A DNA stretch of 64,000 nucleotides from Nitrosomonas supralitoralis (GCF_003011925.2 NZ_PXXU01000003.1:1-64000), one strand, 5' to 3'. Positions 51,620 to 63,027 are shown, counted from the stretch's first letter. Notes: generated from the sequence alone by a model not told the origin. Numbers and translations are program-made.

Positions 51620-52169
51620 ACGCAAGTTTCTATTATTGCTTGCTTTAATGTGTGCGCCCGTAATCGTTTCTTATGCTTTGTATTTCTCGGAATACAGGCC
51701 GCAAAGCACTCACTATGGCGATCTAATCCCCATTGTCAAAGTTGCAGGAGCAGGCACAAATCAGAGTGACAATACAATACTTCGTATGAAAGATCTTCAT
51801 GGAAAGTGGGTTTTGGTAACTGTAGATTCAGGTCAATGTGATGAGGCTTGCAAAGATAAACTATATTTCATGCGTCAAGTGCGCTTAGTGCAAGGAAGAG
51901 AAAAAAATCGAATTGAAAGACTTTGGTTAATTAATGACAATGTTAAACCAGACGATGAATTAAAAAATGAATATGAAGGTACTTTTTTTGTTAGTGCAAA
52001 AGATAGCGAAATTCTTAGCTATATCGAGACTCAGGATGTGCAAACAAAGCATATATATTTAATAGATCCCATTGGTAATTTAATGATGCGATTTCCAGAG
52101 AAAGTGGATGGCACCAAAATGGGACACGATTTGAAACGCTTGTTACACGTTTCACAATTAGAACACTAG
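51588..52169 (+). CDS. SCO1/SenC-like membrane-anchored protein
   Basis: 193 residues: one N-terminal membrane helix (FLLLLALMCAPVIVSYALYF) and a thioredoxin-like domain with a CxxxC pair (QCDEACKDKLYFMRQ), the copper-binding position of SCO proteins, and a late LIDPIGNLMMRFP motif. It is more diverged than standard SCO1, resembling the hypothetical protein found between SURF1 and ctaA in other betaproteobacterial clusters. Here ctaB follows directly, with no ctaA between. Confidence 0.8.
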   Translation: MSNEQIQKGNRRKFLLLLALMCAPVIVSYALYFSEYRPQSTHYGDLIPIVKVAGAGTNQSDNTILRMKDLHGKWVLVTVDSGQCDEACKDKLYFMRQVRLVQGREKNRIERLWLINDNVKPDDELKNEYEGTFFVSAKDSEILSYIETQDVQTKHIYLIDPIGNLMMRFPEKVDGTKMGHDLKRLLHVSQLEH

Positions 52170-52246
52170 CATTTTTGCTAAGTATGAATAACAAAGCTGC
52201 GAAACTAAAAAATAAAGATTGAGTACAGACATAGGAGATTAATGAC

Positions 52247-53140
52247 ATGGCTACCAGTATTGCTTGGCATGAAACGGCATCGCGGATTAATCAATTTTAT
52301 CGATTAACAAAACCTCGCGTAGTATCGCTGATTGTATTTACTGCAGTAATCGGAATGTTTTTGGCTGTTCCCGGAGCTGTTCCTATAGATACCTTGTTAC
52401 TGGGCACCTTGGGCATAGCTTTAGTGGCAGGTGCTGCTGCTGCCTTAAATTGTCTTGTAGAACAAAAAATGGATGCAGTAATGGCTCGTACTAAAGGCAG
52501 ACCATTACCACAAGGAAAAGTTAGCGTTCCTGAAACAACGTTCTTTTTACTGCTTGTTGGCGGTTCAGGGCTTTTCATTCTGTATAACTGGATTAACGAA
52601 CTTACAATGTGGTTGACATTGGCGACATTTGTGGGATATGCCATTATTTATACGGTGATCCTGAAACCATTGACTCCTCAAAATATTGTTATTGGGGGTG
52701 CGTCGGGAGCTATGCCGCCCGTATTGGGGTGGACGGCAGTAACTGGAGAAATTGCCAGTGATGCTTTGCTGCTGTTTTTAATTATATTTGCTTGGACACC
52801 GCCACATTTCTGGGCGCTTGCTCTCTATAGAAAAAAAGAATACGCCTCGATTGGCATGCCTATGTTGCCTGTTACTCACGGTGACCAGTTTACGAAATTA
52901 CATGTGGTGCTCTATACAATTATATTGTGTTTGGTAACTACGCTGCCTTACATTACACAAATGAGTGGCATGATCTATTTAGTCAGCTCTATTCTACTCA
53001 ATGGTGTTTTTATGTACTACGCGATAGAAATATATCGTAATTACAGTGATCAGCTTGCAAGAGAGGCGTTTCGTTATTCAATCCTTTATCTAGCACTAAT
53101 GTTTGTCGCGCTACTAGTGGATCACTACTTTTTTTTCTGA
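52247..53140 (+). CDS. ctaB: Protoheme IX farnesyltransferase (heme O synthase)
   Basis: UbiA-type prenyltransferase making heme O, the precursor of heme A. 297 residues, about eight membrane helices. The two Asp-rich catalytic regions are present: [21 protein letters not shown] and a second loop [21 protein letters not shown], with the [13 protein letters not shown] motif. It ends the cox cluster. Confidence 0.95.
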   Translation: MATSIAWHETASRINQFYRLTKPRVVSLIVFTAVIGMFLAVPGAVPIDTLLLGTLGIALVAGAAAALNCLVEQKMDAVMARTKGRPLPQGKVSVPETTFFLLLVGGSGLFILYNWINELTMWLTLATFVGYAIIYTVILKPLTPQNIVIGGASGAMPPVLGWTAVTGEIASDALLLFLIIFAWTPPHFWALALYRKKEYASIGMPMLPVTHGDQFTKLHVVLYTIILCLVTTLPYITQMSGMIYLVSSILLNGVFMYYAIEIYRNYSDQLAREAFRYSILYLALMFVALLVDHYFFF

Positions 53141-53163
53141 ACTAGTGTCATAAAAAGTATATA

Positions 53164-53223
53164 TTGCACTTGCAATACTTGCATGGGGTGTTGGAAGTAG
53201 TACCCATGGTATTGCAAGTGCAA
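53164..53223. terminator. Long hairpin between ctaB and the convergent GlcD-type gene
   Basis: TTGCACTTGCAATAC (53164-53178) plus CATGGG (53182-53187) pair with CCCATG-GTATTGCAAGTGCAA (53203-53223): 21 pairs with one 3-nt bulge and a 15-nt loop. It lies between two convergent genes and probably terminates both, though it lacks a T-run. Confidence 0.65.
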
Positions 53224-53245
53224 CAATAAAAATCGCTCATTAAGA

Positions 53246-54616
53246 CTATGGCGGAAATAATTTTCCGGGATTTAAGATATCGTTTGGATCGAATAGTTTT
53301 TTAATATTTCTCATTAAATTCAACGTAACACTATCAATCTCTTTTGATACAAAAGCACGCTTTTCGCTGCCGATACCGTGTTCACCCGACAGTGTGCCGC
53401 GCAGTTTAATTACCAAATCAAATATCTCATCCAAACAGCGTTCAGCACGAGCCACTTCTTCCACATCATCAGGGTTGATTAACAGATTGACATGAATGTT
53501 GCCGTTGCCTGCATGACCAAAATTGACATTATGTAAGTTGTAGTGAGCGCTTAGACTTGTCAGTCCCTTTAAAAATTGCGGCAAAGTATCCACTGGTACT
53601 ACCACATCTTCATTGATCTTCTTAGGTGCAATTTCCTTCAGAAGCGGTGACAAGGCTTTGCGAGCCTGCCATAGTGCAGTTGTATCGTTTGCTTGTTGTG
53701 CGTGAATTAATCCATCGGTATGACATGCATCGAGAGTAGCAGCAATCGAAGAGGTAATATCTTCGCTAAAGCCATCGACTTCGATCATCAGCATGGCATG
53801 CGTATTAAGAGGCAACATATCAGGATAGCGCCCGCGAATGAGATTAAGTGAGCCAGCATCGAGAAATTCTAATGCGCTCGGCAATTGCGGAAGCGCCATA
53901 ACATTGACAATAGCCTTGGTACAACTTGAGAGGTCGCTGAAATGTGCCGTAATGCCAGTGACTGTTACGGGGAGCGCTGTGAGTTTGAGCGTGGCTTCAG
54001 TAATGACAGCAAGCGTTCCTTCGGAGCCAATTAAAAGCCGGGTCAGATCATAACCGACTACTCCTTTAGTGGTGTAACATCCGGTAGTGATCAAATCACC
54101 CGTGCCCGTCACGGCTTTCAAGCCCAGAACATGCTCACGTGTTGTGCCATACTTAACTGCATGAGGGCCACCTGCGCTGGTGGCAATATTACCGCCTATA
54201 CTCGAAAAATGAGCGCTGGAAGGATCAGGTGGCCAAAAAAACCCGTGCGGCTTGGCAGCGTCCTGCACGGTTTGATTTAGTACACCGGGTTCGGCCACAA
54301 TTACTCGATTGGCTGGGTCGACTGAGATAATGTTCAGCATGCGTTCCATCGATAAGGCGATACCACCAAATTCTGGTAAGCTGCCGCCTGCTGTTCCGGT
54401 ACCACGACCACGAGGAATAATCGGAACGTGATATCGATTACACAATGAAATGATATGGCATACTTCTTGCGTGGTTAAGGGAAATAGTACAGCATCAGGT
54501 GGAAAGATCTTACGGCTGTTGTCATAGGCATAAGAGTAACAATCCACTGGATCAGTATAAAAACGGTCGGATGGAAATGCTTGTTGCAGCTCTGTGATCA
54601 AATTAACAGGCAACAT
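53246..54616 (-). CDS. FAD-linked oxidase, GlcD / D-lactate dehydrogenase type
   Basis: 456 residues. The N-terminal FAD_binding_4 domain has PRGRGTGTAGGSLPEFGGIA and SSIGGNIATSAGGPHAVKYG; the C-terminal domain has NFGHAGNGNIHVNLL and LSGEHGIGSEKRAFV. These belong to glycolate oxidase subunit GlcD and related 2-hydroxyacid dehydrogenases. No glcE or glcF is adjacent, so the substrate (glycolate or D-lactate) is undetermined. Confidence 0.88.
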   Translation of the reverse strand: MLPVNLITELQQAFPSDRFYTDPVDCYSYAYDNSRKIFPPDAVLFPLTTQEVCHIISLCNRYHVPIIPRGRGTGTAGGSLPEFGGIALSMERMLNIISVDPANRVIVAEPGVLNQTVQDAAKPHGFFWPPDPSSAHFSSIGGNIATSAGGPHAVKYGTTREHVLGLKAVTGTGDLITTGCYTTKGVVGYDLTRLLIGSEGTLAVITEATLKLTALPVTVTGITAHFSDLSSCTKAIVNVMALPQLPSALEFLDAGSLNLIRGRYPDMLPLNTHAMLMIEVDGFSEDITSSIAATLDACHTDGLIHAQQANDTTALWQARKALSPLLKEIAPKKINEDVVVPVDTLPQFLKGLTSLSAHYNLHNVNFGHAGNGNIHVNLLINPDDVEEVARAERCLDEIFDLVIKLRGTLSGEHGIGSEKRAFVSKEIDSVTLNLMRNIKKLFDPNDILNPGKLFPP

Positions 54617-54640
54617 GAGGGAAAAGCTAACCTGTAAGCC

Positions 54641-55216
54641 CTAGTTTAGATATTCAAATGCTTTAACAACTTTACGCACACCAGAGGTAGAGCTGGCAAT
54701 TTGGGCGGCATTGTCACCTTCCTGGCGCGTTACCATACCGAGTAGGTACACTACGCCATTTTCAGTAACGATTTTAACGTGATTGATCTGGAACTTGCGT
54801 TCAGCCAGAAATCGCGCTTTTACCTTTGAAGTCAGCAGCGTATCATGACTGCGGGATGACAATGCAGTGTTTGCGGCAATGGCGATTTCGTTGTGGATAC
54901 GGCGCACATTGTCAACACCCATAATCAGTCTTTCAATATTTGTTTTGATGGCTTCAGTAGGCGCTTCTCCGGTTAAAAGTACGATCCTGTTGTAGCTGGT
55001 CACATTAATGTGGACATTATTGCCAAATTGTTGATGGATGCGCCGTGAAGCTTTAAGCTCTATGCCTTCATCCTCAATAAAAATGCCGCTGGTTCTACGA
55101 TCTTCAGAAATATAGGAATTCGATCCTGAAGCTGTACTCAGTGTATACATAGGACAGCCAGCTAATAAGGGAAAGCAGACTAAAACAGACAACCAGCGCC
55201 AATCGAGATATTTCAT
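54641..55216 (-). CDS. BON-domain lipoprotein (DolP/YraP-like)
   Basis: 191 residues with a lipoprotein signal peptide (lipobox LLAGC, lipidated Cys21) and two BON domains: residues about 55-115 (VHINVTSYNRIVLLTGEAP) and about 120-188 (NHVKIVTENGVVYLLGMVTRQEG). The related E. coli DolP is an outer-membrane lipoprotein needed for envelope integrity. It is upstream of the GlcD-type gene, 24 bp apart. Confidence 0.88.
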   Translation of the reverse strand: MKYLDWRWLSVLVCFPLLAGCPMYTLSTASGSNSYISEDRRTSGIFIEDEGIELKASRRIHQQFGNNVHINVTSYNRIVLLTGEAPTEAIKTNIERLIMGVDNVRRIHNEIAIAANTALSSRSHDTLLTSKVKARFLAERKFQINHVKIVTENGVVYLLGMVTRQEGDNAAQIASSTSGVRKVVKAFEYLN

Positions 55217-55316
55217 TTAATTAACTCCACAGAATTCAAAATTTCATGCCTGATAATACAGTAAAATAGTCTGATAACGAACAACCCGTTAGTCAAAACG
55301 GCGGTTAACTGACAGC

Positions 55317-55823
55317 ATGAATACAAAACCAGTGCAACAGACACGAAATCAAGTTAAAACAAGCACGGATAACAGCGAAACCTCATCCGCAGTGCTGGGC
55401 GTTGCTGTGGGTGAAGATCGCTATTTGATATCGATGTCTGAGGTCAGCGAAGTTATACCGATTCCAAAATTGGCCCATGTTCCGCTGACGCAACCTTGGT
55501 TTTTGGGCTTGGCAAATATACGCGGTAATCTTTATGGAATTACGGATTTAGGCGCTTATCTGGAAAAAGTTTCCATGCCGTTCAATCAAAAATCGCGAAT
55601 CTTATTGTCATCGCCTGCTGATAAACTGTATGGCGGATTCATCGTGAACAGCATGCTGGGAATCAGAAACTTGTCTGAATTTACTCCTGCTAAACCTGCC
55701 AAGAAGAAACTGCCGAAAGGTATTATCAAGCAATACAAGGATACGGAAGGACGTTTGTGGCAGGGATTGAGCTTATTTGCACTGATCCGGGACGAAAAAT
55801 TCCTGCAGATCGCGCGTGAATGA
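55317..55823 (+). CDS. CheW-like chemotaxis adaptor (PilI type)
   Basis: 168 residues, a single CheW domain: AVGEDRYLISMSEVSEVIPIP, VPLTQPWFLGLANIRGNLYGITDL and RILLSSPADKLYGGFIVNSMLG. No other che or pil genes are near, so it is an isolated adaptor; the PilI designation is by resemblance of the motif spacing and is not certain. Confidence 0.85.
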   Translation: MNTKPVQQTRNQVKTSTDNSETSSAVLGVAVGEDRYLISMSEVSEVIPIPKLAHVPLTQPWFLGLANIRGNLYGITDLGAYLEKVSMPFNQKSRILLSSPADKLYGGFIVNSMLGIRNLSEFTPAKPAKKKLPKGIIKQYKDTEGRLWQGLSLFALIRDEKFLQIARE

Positions 55824-55871
55824 ATTGCTGTCGAGTTCCGCACCCGTGCATTTTTATTTAACATTGATTGA

Positions 55872-56937
<1,066 letters not shown>

Positions 56938-57042
56938 CTGTCCTTTCGAGCCGTGCGAGAAATCTGCCAGGTTTCCTTACCTTGTTCGGAAAGACAAACG
57001 TGCGCTAAGGGGATTTTCTGCAAACGCAAAACACATCAGTAC

Positions 57043-57768
57043 CTACCAGCGCTTGCCTAAAGCGGTCAAGATACCCCGCAGAATCTGCACTTCCTCCTTT
57101 TCCAATCGGGCGCGGCCAAACAATCGACGAATGCGCTGCATCAATAACCTGGGCTTTTGCGGATTGAGGAAATCACTGGCAATCATGACTTGCTCAAGAT
57201 GCGCATACAATAATTCCAGCTCATTGAAATTAGCCGGTGATCCAATTGGGGGAATAGGTTCCTCATGTTCAATCAGCGCCATGCGCAACTCATACGCCAT
57301 CACTTGCACAGCGCTCGCCAGATTCAAAGAAGAAAATTCCGGATTGGCGGGAATATGGATAATCATCTGGCATTTACTCACCTCCGCCGTGGTTAGTCCG
57401 GAAGTTTCAGCGCCGAATAATAAAGCCACCGGCTGCTGACGTGCATAACGCAATAATTCTCGAGCGCCCTGTCGCGCATTGAAAATTTCATGCGATAGGC
57501 CACGTGGTCGCGCGGTAATTGCAGCACTCAACACGGTGCTTTCCAACGCTTCATCCAGTTCAGAGCAGATCTTTATTTTTTCCAGAATATCGCGTGCACT
57601 GACCGCACGGTCATCGGCTGCTTTATTCGGGAAAAGCCTGGGATTAATCAGATAAAGCGAACTCAACCCCATCGTTTTCATTGCCCGCGCTGCTGCGCCA
57701 ATGTTGCCGGGATGGCTGGTGTGGCTGAGGATGATGCGAACATGGTCGAGCGGGGAAACTGTATTCAT
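57043..57768 (-). CDS. trmJ: tRNA (cytidine/uridine-2'-O-)-methyltransferase TrmJ
   Basis: SPOUT-class enzyme methylating position 32 of tRNAs. From ATG 57768 (MNTVSPLDHVRIILSHTSHP) it has 241 residues. SPOUT motifs are NIGAAARAMKTMGL, LLFGAETSGLTTAEV and IPANPEFSSLNLASAVQVMAYEL, forming the trefoil knot for SAM binding. A short C-terminal extension matches TrmJ. Confidence 0.93.
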   Translation of the reverse strand: MNTVSPLDHVRIILSHTSHPGNIGAAARAMKTMGLSSLYLINPRLFPNKAADDRAVSARDILEKIKICSELDEALESTVLSAAITARPRGLSHEIFNARQGARELLRYARQQPVALLFGAETSGLTTAEVSKCQMIIHIPANPEFSSLNLASAVQVMAYELRMALIEHEEPIPPIGSPANFNELELLYAHLEQVMIASDFLNPQKPRLLMQRIRRLFGRARLEKEEVQILRGILTALGKRW

Positions 57769-58176
57769 AAGAGTGAGTTTTTTCAAGCGAAGCGACTGAC
57801 TTCAGAGGGCGATCAATGCTGCTATGAACCTTGAAGCCGTTAAATATGCTCAGATATCTGAAATATGGAACTATATATGGATCTTTTCATTCATGGATCT
57901 CTTAATTATCTTGATGTTTGTTATTCATTTTAAGGATATTATTAATTATTTCATGGCTAATATTGTTAAGCTATTGAAACCAAATAAAGAAATATAACAA
58001 ATTAAGGCTCTTGGTGCTTTAGGATGGCAATCCTCAATCATTATTGGATGAGGGAAGTAAAGAATATTTATAGCGAACGATTTACTTTTTTGGGGAGCGG
58101 GAGTTAAGAAAAAAGAATAACACTAATATTTTTGATTAAAGCTGAATTAAATCCCCATCGCGGATGGCGGGGGCTT
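57769..58176. other. Gene-poor region between trmJ and trpE
   Basis: AT-rich. It contains one possible 57-codon gene (57824-57997) and a GC-rich hairpin at 58151-58172. No remnant of trpG or other trp genes was recognised. Confidence 0.5.
57824..57997 (+). CDS. Possible small membrane protein
   Basis: 57 codons from ATG 57824 (MNLEAVKYAQISEIWNYIW), with one hydrophobic stretch (MDLLIILMFVIHF) and a basic tail (VKLLKPNKEI). The composition is protein-like, but there is no clear ribosome-binding site and no family match. It runs divergently from trmJ. Confidence 0.35.
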   Translation: MNLEAVKYAQISEIWNYIWIFSFMDLLIILMFVIHFKDIINYFMANIVKLLKPNKEI

Positions 58177-58178
58177 TT
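58151..58178. terminator. Hairpin downstream of trpE
   Basis: CCCC-at-CGC-ggatg-GCG-GGGG, a 7-bp stem with a 2-nt bulge, followed on the plus strand by CTTTTAAATTTT. It lies between the convergent ends of the possible 57-codon gene and trpE. Confidence 0.5.
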
Positions 58179-59649
58179 AAATTTTACTATCCAACCCATT
58201 CTCGGCCAGTTCCGCCGCGCGTAGAATGGCTTTGGCTTTATTCTGTGTTTCTATCCATTCGTTTTGAGGGATTGAATCAGCAACGATTCCCGCGCCTGCT
58301 TGCACGTGCAGTTGGCCATCCTTGATCACGGCGGTGCGAATCGCAATGGCCAGATCCATGTCGCCGTTAAATCCCAGGTAACCGACTGCTCCGGCATACA
58401 CGCCGCGTTTGGAGATTTCCAGTTCGTCAATGATTTCCATCGCGCGCACTTTGGGCGCACCGCTTACAGTGCCGGCCGGGAATGTGGCACGCAGCACGTC
58501 AATCGCGCTGAGTTCGGGCTTTAGTTTGCCATCTACATTGGATACGATGTGCATGACATGTGAATAGTTTTCAATTTGCATTTTTTCCGTAACCTTGACG
58601 GTTCCGGTTTGTGCTACGCGGCCGATGTCATTACGGCCCAGATCCATCAGCATGACGTGTTCGGCGATTTCTTTCGGGTCGGCGAGTAGATCGGCTGCCA
58701 ATGCGGCATCTTCCTGAGGGGTTTTGCCACGCGGGCGAGTGCCGGCAATCGGGCGCACGGTGACCGTATTGCCTTCCAGGCGCACCAATATTTCAGGCGA
58801 TGCGCCTACTACATGAAAATCATCAAAATGGTAGAAGAACATATAGGGAGAAGGGTTGAGGCTGCGTAGCGCGCGATAGAGTGCCAGCGGCGATGCGGTA
58901 TAGGGTTTGCTGGTGCGTTGCGATAACACGACTTGCATGATATCGCCATCATAAATATAGCGCTTGGCACGCTCTACAGCGGCTTTGAATGCTGCTTCAG
59001 GAAATTCTGAAACTGCGGCGCCGGAGGCAACGGCTTGTTCGGTTGGAATTGTTACCGGTTGACGCAGTTTTGCCAGCAGGGTCTTGAGTCGCTGACGTCC
59101 GGTTTGATAAGCGTTTTCCTGCGTCGGATTGGCGTAAACAATCAGATAGAGCTTTCCGGAGAGGTTGTCGACCACAGCCAGTTCTTCCGAAAGTAACAGC
59201 AGAATGTCCGGTGTATTCAAGGTATCCGGCTTAGTGTGGCTTTTCAATTTGTGCTCGATGTAGCGCACAGCGTCGTATGAGAAGTAACCAGCCAGACCGC
59301 CACAGAAACGGGATTTTCCGGTTGGGCAGGGAGCGGCTTTAAATTGCCCCAGATAGGATTCGACATAAGCCAGGGTGTCGCTGACCGTGACCGTTTCTAC
59401 TGTGCCGTTATTTATCATAGTGATCGTGTCTTCGTACACGACCATGCGCGTTGTTGCCGGGAGCCCAATAATCGAAAACCGGCCAAAGCGCTCGCCACCC
59501 TGTACCGATTCCAAAAGATAGGAGTAGGGTTGGTTGGCCAGTTTCAGGTAAATCGATAAAGGGGTATCAAGATCCGCATAAGTTTCCAGAACTATGGGAA
59601 TACGATTGTATCCCTGCTGCGCGAGCTGATTGAATTCTGCTTCGGTCAT
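58177..59649 (-). CDS. trpE: Anthranilate synthase component I
   Basis: First committed step of tryptophan synthesis (chorismate to anthranilate). 490 residues: N-terminal regulatory domain ([20 protein letters not shown], with the [15 protein letters not shown] tryptophan-binding region) and the chorismate-binding domain ([61 protein letters not shown]). No trpG, trpD or trpC is adjacent. It is downstream of gph by 8 bp and probably co-transcribed with rpe-gph. Confidence 0.96.
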   Translation of the reverse strand: MTEAEFNQLAQQGYNRIPIVLETYADLDTPLSIYLKLANQPYSYLLESVQGGERFGRFSIIGLPATTRMVVYEDTITMINNGTVETVTVSDTLAYVESYLGQFKAAPCPTGKSRFCGGLAGYFSYDAVRYIEHKLKSHTKPDTLNTPDILLLLSEELAVVDNLSGKLYLIVYANPTQENAYQTGRQRLKTLLAKLRQPVTIPTEQAVASGAAVSEFPEAAFKAAVERAKRYIYDGDIMQVVLSQRTSKPYTASPLALYRALRSLNPSPYMFFYHFDDFHVVGASPEILVRLEGNTVTVRPIAGTRPRGKTPQEDAALAADLLADPKEIAEHVMLMDLGRNDIGRVAQTGTVKVTEKMQIENYSHVMHIVSNVDGKLKPELSAIDVLRATFPAGTVSGAPKVRAMEIIDELEISKRGVYAGAVGYLGFNGDMDLAIAIRTAVIKDGQLHVQAGAGIVADSIPQNEWIETQNKAKAILRAAELAENGLDSKI

Positions 59650-59657
59650 TGAGGTTT

Positions 59658-60383
59658 TTAAGCGACTCTTTTAACCAGCTTTGATGCATCCAGCAGGGTA
59701 TCAACGATCGCATCGCAATCCAGTTCGTACACATCGCGCCCCTCATTGTAACCATAGGGTACACAGAATACATGGCAACCAGCTGCTTTGGCGGCGATCG
59801 CATCATTCAATGAATCGCCGATCAGTAATACTTCATGCGGTTGTGCATCGAAGTGCTTGCAAATATGTATGAGCGGCATGGGATCAGGCTTTTTCTTGGG
59901 TAAGCTATCGCCCGACAGAACGATCTCAAATTTTTCAAATAACCCCGTCGCTTGCAGCAGCGGTATGGTAAATGCTTCAGCTTTGTTGGTGATGCAGGCC
60001 AATCTATAGCCAGCTTGCTGCAGGGCTTGTATGCCGTCGACAACGCCCGGATAGGGGCGCGTATTTACGCTTAAATTGTTGGCGTAATGCTGTTCGTAAA
60101 TTGGCAAAGCTTTGCCAAATAAAGCGGCGTCGGGTTCAGCATCCAGTTGTCCGGTTAATGTGCGTTTGACCAGTTTTTGTATGCCTTTCCCGATATAGGA
60201 GCGAATGGTTGCTGTCGATTGTTCTGGCATACCCAAATCCTTCAGCATCAGGTTTGCGGAAAGTGCGAGGTCTTCAGCGGTATCGAGCAATGTGCCGTCC
60301 AGGTCAATCATAATGACCTTGATCGCGATTGGGGATACTGTTTTGTCAGCTGAAGCCGTGTTGCTAGAAGAGCTATGATTCAT
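59658..60383 (-). CDS. gph: Phosphoglycolate phosphatase
   Basis: HAD-superfamily hydrolase, 241 residues. Motif [16 protein letters not shown] with the nucleophile Asp, motif II CITNKA, motif [11 protein letters not shown] and motif [19 protein letters not shown] are intact. The rpe-gph-trpE order supports Gph over other HAD phosphatases. Confidence 0.92.
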   Translation of the reverse strand: MNHSSSSNTASADKTVSPIAIKVIMIDLDGTLLDTAEDLALSANLMLKDLGMPEQSTATIRSYIGKGIQKLVKRTLTGQLDAEPDAALFGKALPIYEQHYANNLSVNTRPYPGVVDGIQALQQAGYRLACITNKAEAFTIPLLQATGLFEKFEIVLSGDSLPKKKPDPMPLIHICKHFDAQPHEVLLIGDSLNDAIAAKAAGCHVFCVPYGYNEGRDVYELDCDAIVDTLLDASKLVKRVA

Positions 60384-60425
60384 TTGGATAGTGGAAAAGT
60401 AATATTTTAGTAAAGTTGCGTTTGC

Positions 60426-61103
60426 TTAAACTTTTGCAAGTTCAGCCCGGAATGCAGCGATTATGCTGTCATATCGATGTGCATCGGCATCTTTGCCAGC
60501 CTGATATATCGCAGAACCTGCGACAAAAGTATCGGCGCCGGCACGAGCGATTTCGGCAATATTATCCACTTTCACGCCGCCATCGATTTCCAGCATAATG
60601 TTTTTGCCACTGGCATCGATACGTTTTCTGACAGCACGCAGTTTGTTCAGCGCTTCAGGAATGAATGTCTGTCCGCCAAACCCTGGATTGACTGACATAA
60701 TTAAAATCAAATCCAGTTTATCAAGCACATGATCCAAATAGTATAACGGTGTGGCCGGATTAAAGACCAATCCTGCTTTGCAGCCTTGTTCTTTAATCAA
60801 TCCGATGGTGCGATCGATGTGATTCGAGGCCTCCGGATGAAATGAAATGATATTGGCGCCGGCCTTGGCGAAATCAGGGATGATGCGATCTACAGGCTGT
60901 ACCATTAGATGCACGTCAATAATTGCATCGGTGATAGGTCTAATGGCTTCGCAAACCAAAGGCCCAATGGTGAGATTGGGAACATAATGGTTGTCCATTA
61001 CATCAAAATGTATAATATCCGCTCCTGAATCAATAACATCGGTGACTTCTTGACCCAATTTGGCGAAATTAGCAGAAAGAATGCTGGGTGCTAAACGTTG
61101 CAT
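60426..61103 (-). CDS. rpe: Ribulose-phosphate 3-epimerase
   Basis: Interconverts ribulose-5-P and xylulose-5-P (pentose phosphate and Calvin cycles). 225 residues with [60 protein letters not shown] and [12 protein letters not shown], the conserved TIM-barrel active-site segments. It is upstream of gph. Confidence 0.97.
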   Translation of the reverse strand: MQRLAPSILSANFAKLGQEVTDVIDSGADIIHFDVMDNHYVPNLTIGPLVCEAIRPITDAIIDVHLMVQPVDRIIPDFAKAGANIISFHPEASNHIDRTIGLIKEQGCKAGLVFNPATPLYYLDHVLDKLDLILIMSVNPGFGGQTFIPEALNKLRAVRKRIDASGKNIMLEIDGGVKVDNIAEIARAGADTFVAGSAIYQAGKDADAHRYDSIIAAFRAELAKV

Positions 61104-61256
61104 GAGAACCTCTCGATATTCAAATCCGCTATTTTAACCGTAAATGTCAGGCTGCGCGTAAAAGAGTGATTGTTAATGAGCAAATTTTTCCATTAATCAT
61201 ATATCTGTTTCTTGGTAAACTACTGCTGAAAACGAAAAACAGTTTGGAACAAAAAG

Positions 61257-61640
61257 ATGACCGAAGAGAAGAAATATGAAATTGATGTCAATGTTCGTAC
61301 CGTATATTTGCCTGATCAATCGGACGAGGAGACGGATCGGCATGTGTTTGCCTATACCATTACCATTGCAAATAACGGTACGGTGGCCTCTCAGCTCATC
61401 AGCAGGCATTGGATTATCAATAATGGTGATGGCACTATTCAGGAAGTGCGCGGACTGGGTGTTGTGGGCGAGCAGCCGTTACTGAAACCGGGAGATAGTT
61501 TTGAATATACCAGTGGAACGGTGATTTCGACTTCAGTCGGATCAATGAAAGGCAGTTACCAGATGGCGGCTGAAGACGGTTTTCATTTTGATGTGGCCAT
61601 ACCGGAGTTTATCCTGAGTGTGCCCAGGACGCTGCATTAG
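61257..61640 (+). CDS. apaG: ApaG protein
   Basis: 127 residues, a fibronectin-III-like beta sandwich. Conserved segments are YAYTITI-like FAYTITIANNGTVASQLISRHW, GDGTIQEVRGLGVVGEQPLLKPG and YTSGTVISTSVGSMKGSYQM. The molecular function is not known. It is divergent from rpe. Confidence 0.95.
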   Translation: MTEEKKYEIDVNVRTVYLPDQSDEETDRHVFAYTITIANNGTVASQLISRHWIINNGDGTIQEVRGLGVVGEQPLLKPGDSFEYTSGTVISTSVGSMKGSYQMAAEDGFHFDVAIPEFILSVPRTLH

Positions 61641-61699
61641 TGTGGCTGATTTTTTGATTCTGGTGTAATGTGTGATTTCTTGTAATTTTCAATATTTCA

Positions 61700-62404
61700 A
61701 TGGCCGGTAAACTCTATCTGGTTCCGGCGCCAATCAGTGAAAACGATATCGCCTGGGTGTTACCAACGGCAGTGCAACAATGTGTCGCGGGAATTTCTTA
61801 TTTTATCGTTGAGCACCCAAAAACGGCGAGACACTTTCTGAAGCAGCTGAATTGCAAATGTCCTCTGCAGGAATTAAATGTGCAGACCCTGAATGAACAT
61901 ACGCAGGCAAAAGATTTGTTGCCTTTGCTGGATCCATTATTGGCTGGACACGATGTTGGCTTGCTGTCTGAGGCAGGTTGCCCGGGGGTGGCGGATCCAG
62001 GAGCCGAGTTAGTCAGGCTGGCGCATAAAAATAGTATTACTGTCGTGCCTTTGGTTGGACCATCATCCATATTGCTGGCATTGATGGCCTCAGGTTTAAA
62101 TGGACAGCGATTTGTTTTTCATGGTTATTTGCCGGTTGAGAGCGTTGCCAGAGCAAGTAAAATCATAGAGCTTGAAAAAATATCAATCAAGCTGAAACAA
62201 ACGCAAATTTTTATTGAAACCCCCTACCGCAACCAGAAACTGCTCGAGCAATTAGTCAAGGTGTGCAATGACAACACTGATTTGTGCGTTGCAACCGATT
62301 TGACATTCTTCAGTGAGATGATTGCAACCAGATCGATCAAAGAGTGGCGATGTGCTTTACCCGATATCAATAAAATACCGGCGATTTTTTTATTGCACGG
62401 ATAG
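61700..62404 (+). CDS. SAM-dependent methyltransferase, RsmI/tetrapyrrole-methylase family
   Basis: 234 residues. It has the family start GKLYLVPAPISEND, GLLSEAGCPGVADPGAELVRLAH, VVPLVGPSSILLALMASGLNGQRFVFHGYLP and IFIETPYRNQKLLEQL. This matches the shorter RsmI-like paralogue often found beside maf or rluC in proteobacteria; rRNA methylation at C1402 is the activity of true RsmI, and the substrate of this shorter group is not established. Confidence 0.88.
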   Translation: MAGKLYLVPAPISENDIAWVLPTAVQQCVAGISYFIVEHPKTARHFLKQLNCKCPLQELNVQTLNEHTQAKDLLPLLDPLLAGHDVGLLSEAGCPGVADPGAELVRLAHKNSITVVPLVGPSSILLALMASGLNGQRFVFHGYLPVESVARASKIIELEKISIKLKQTQIFIETPYRNQKLLEQLVKVCNDNTDLCVATDLTFFSEMIATRSIKEWRCALPDINKIPAIFLLHG

Positions 62405-62442
62405 CCAATCGCGGTACGGGCTTAATTCAGAGCTTTGAGCGA

Positions 62443-62838
62443 TTATTGATCTGGATGCTTTTTCTGAATAAATTCTATTTTGTAGCCATCGGGATCTTCG
62501 ATAAATGCAATGACTGTTGTGCCATGTTTCATCGGACCTGCTTCACGGGTTACTTTGCCACCCATTTTTCTGGTGTTTTCGCAGGCTTGATAAGCATCCT
62601 CCACTTCAATGGCAATGTGGCCAAAACCTTCACCCAGGTTATACGAAGGCGTATCCCAGTTATGCGTCAGTTCCAATACGGTACCGTTAGCTTCATCCTG
62701 ATAACCTACAAAAGCGAGAGTGAATTTGCCATCCGGGTAGTCTTTGCTGCGTAGTAATTTCATCCCTAAAACTTGCGTATAAAACGCAAGTGATTTTTTG
62801 AGATTACCAACTCGAAGCATAGTATGTAGAATACGCAT
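62443..62838 (-). CDS. gloA: Lactoylglutathione lyase (glyoxalase I)
   Basis: Metalloenzyme detoxifying methylglyoxal with glutathione. 131 residues with metal ligands in [16 protein letters not shown] (His), [13 protein letters not shown] (Glu), [11 protein letters not shown] (His) and [16 protein letters not shown] (Glu). It is directly followed by nothing else on the strand and begins where the rubredoxin gene ends. Confidence 0.95.
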   Translation of the reverse strand: MRILHTMLRVGNLKKSLAFYTQVLGMKLLRSKDYPDGKFTLAFVGYQDEANGTVLELTHNWDTPSYNLGEGFGHIAIEVEDAYQACENTRKMGGKVTREAGPMKHGTTVIAFIEDPDGYKIEFIQKKHPDQ

Positions 62839-63027
62839 TTAAATTTTTACCATTTCAAAATCGTCTTTACGCGCACCGCATTCCGGGCAAGTCCAGTTAA
62901 TTGGCACATCTTCCCAGCGCGTACCCGGTGCAATGCCTTCGTCCGGAGATCCTAAGGCTTCATCATAGATGTAGCCGCAAATTAAACACATGTAACGATT
63001 ATATTGACTATTCTCTTCGGTAGGCAT
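62839..63027 (-). CDS. Rubredoxin
   Basis: Small iron electron carrier with the two CxxC knuckles [14 protein letters not shown] and [16 protein letters not shown]. From Met at 63027 it has 62 residues; a TTG/ATG a few codons upstream (63039) is also possible. The gene abuts gloA without a gap (the stop at 62839 touches the gloA start). Confidence 0.95.
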   Translation of the reverse strand: MPTEENSQYNRYMCLICGYIYDEALGSPDEGIAPGTRWEDVPINWTCPECGARKDDFEMVKI

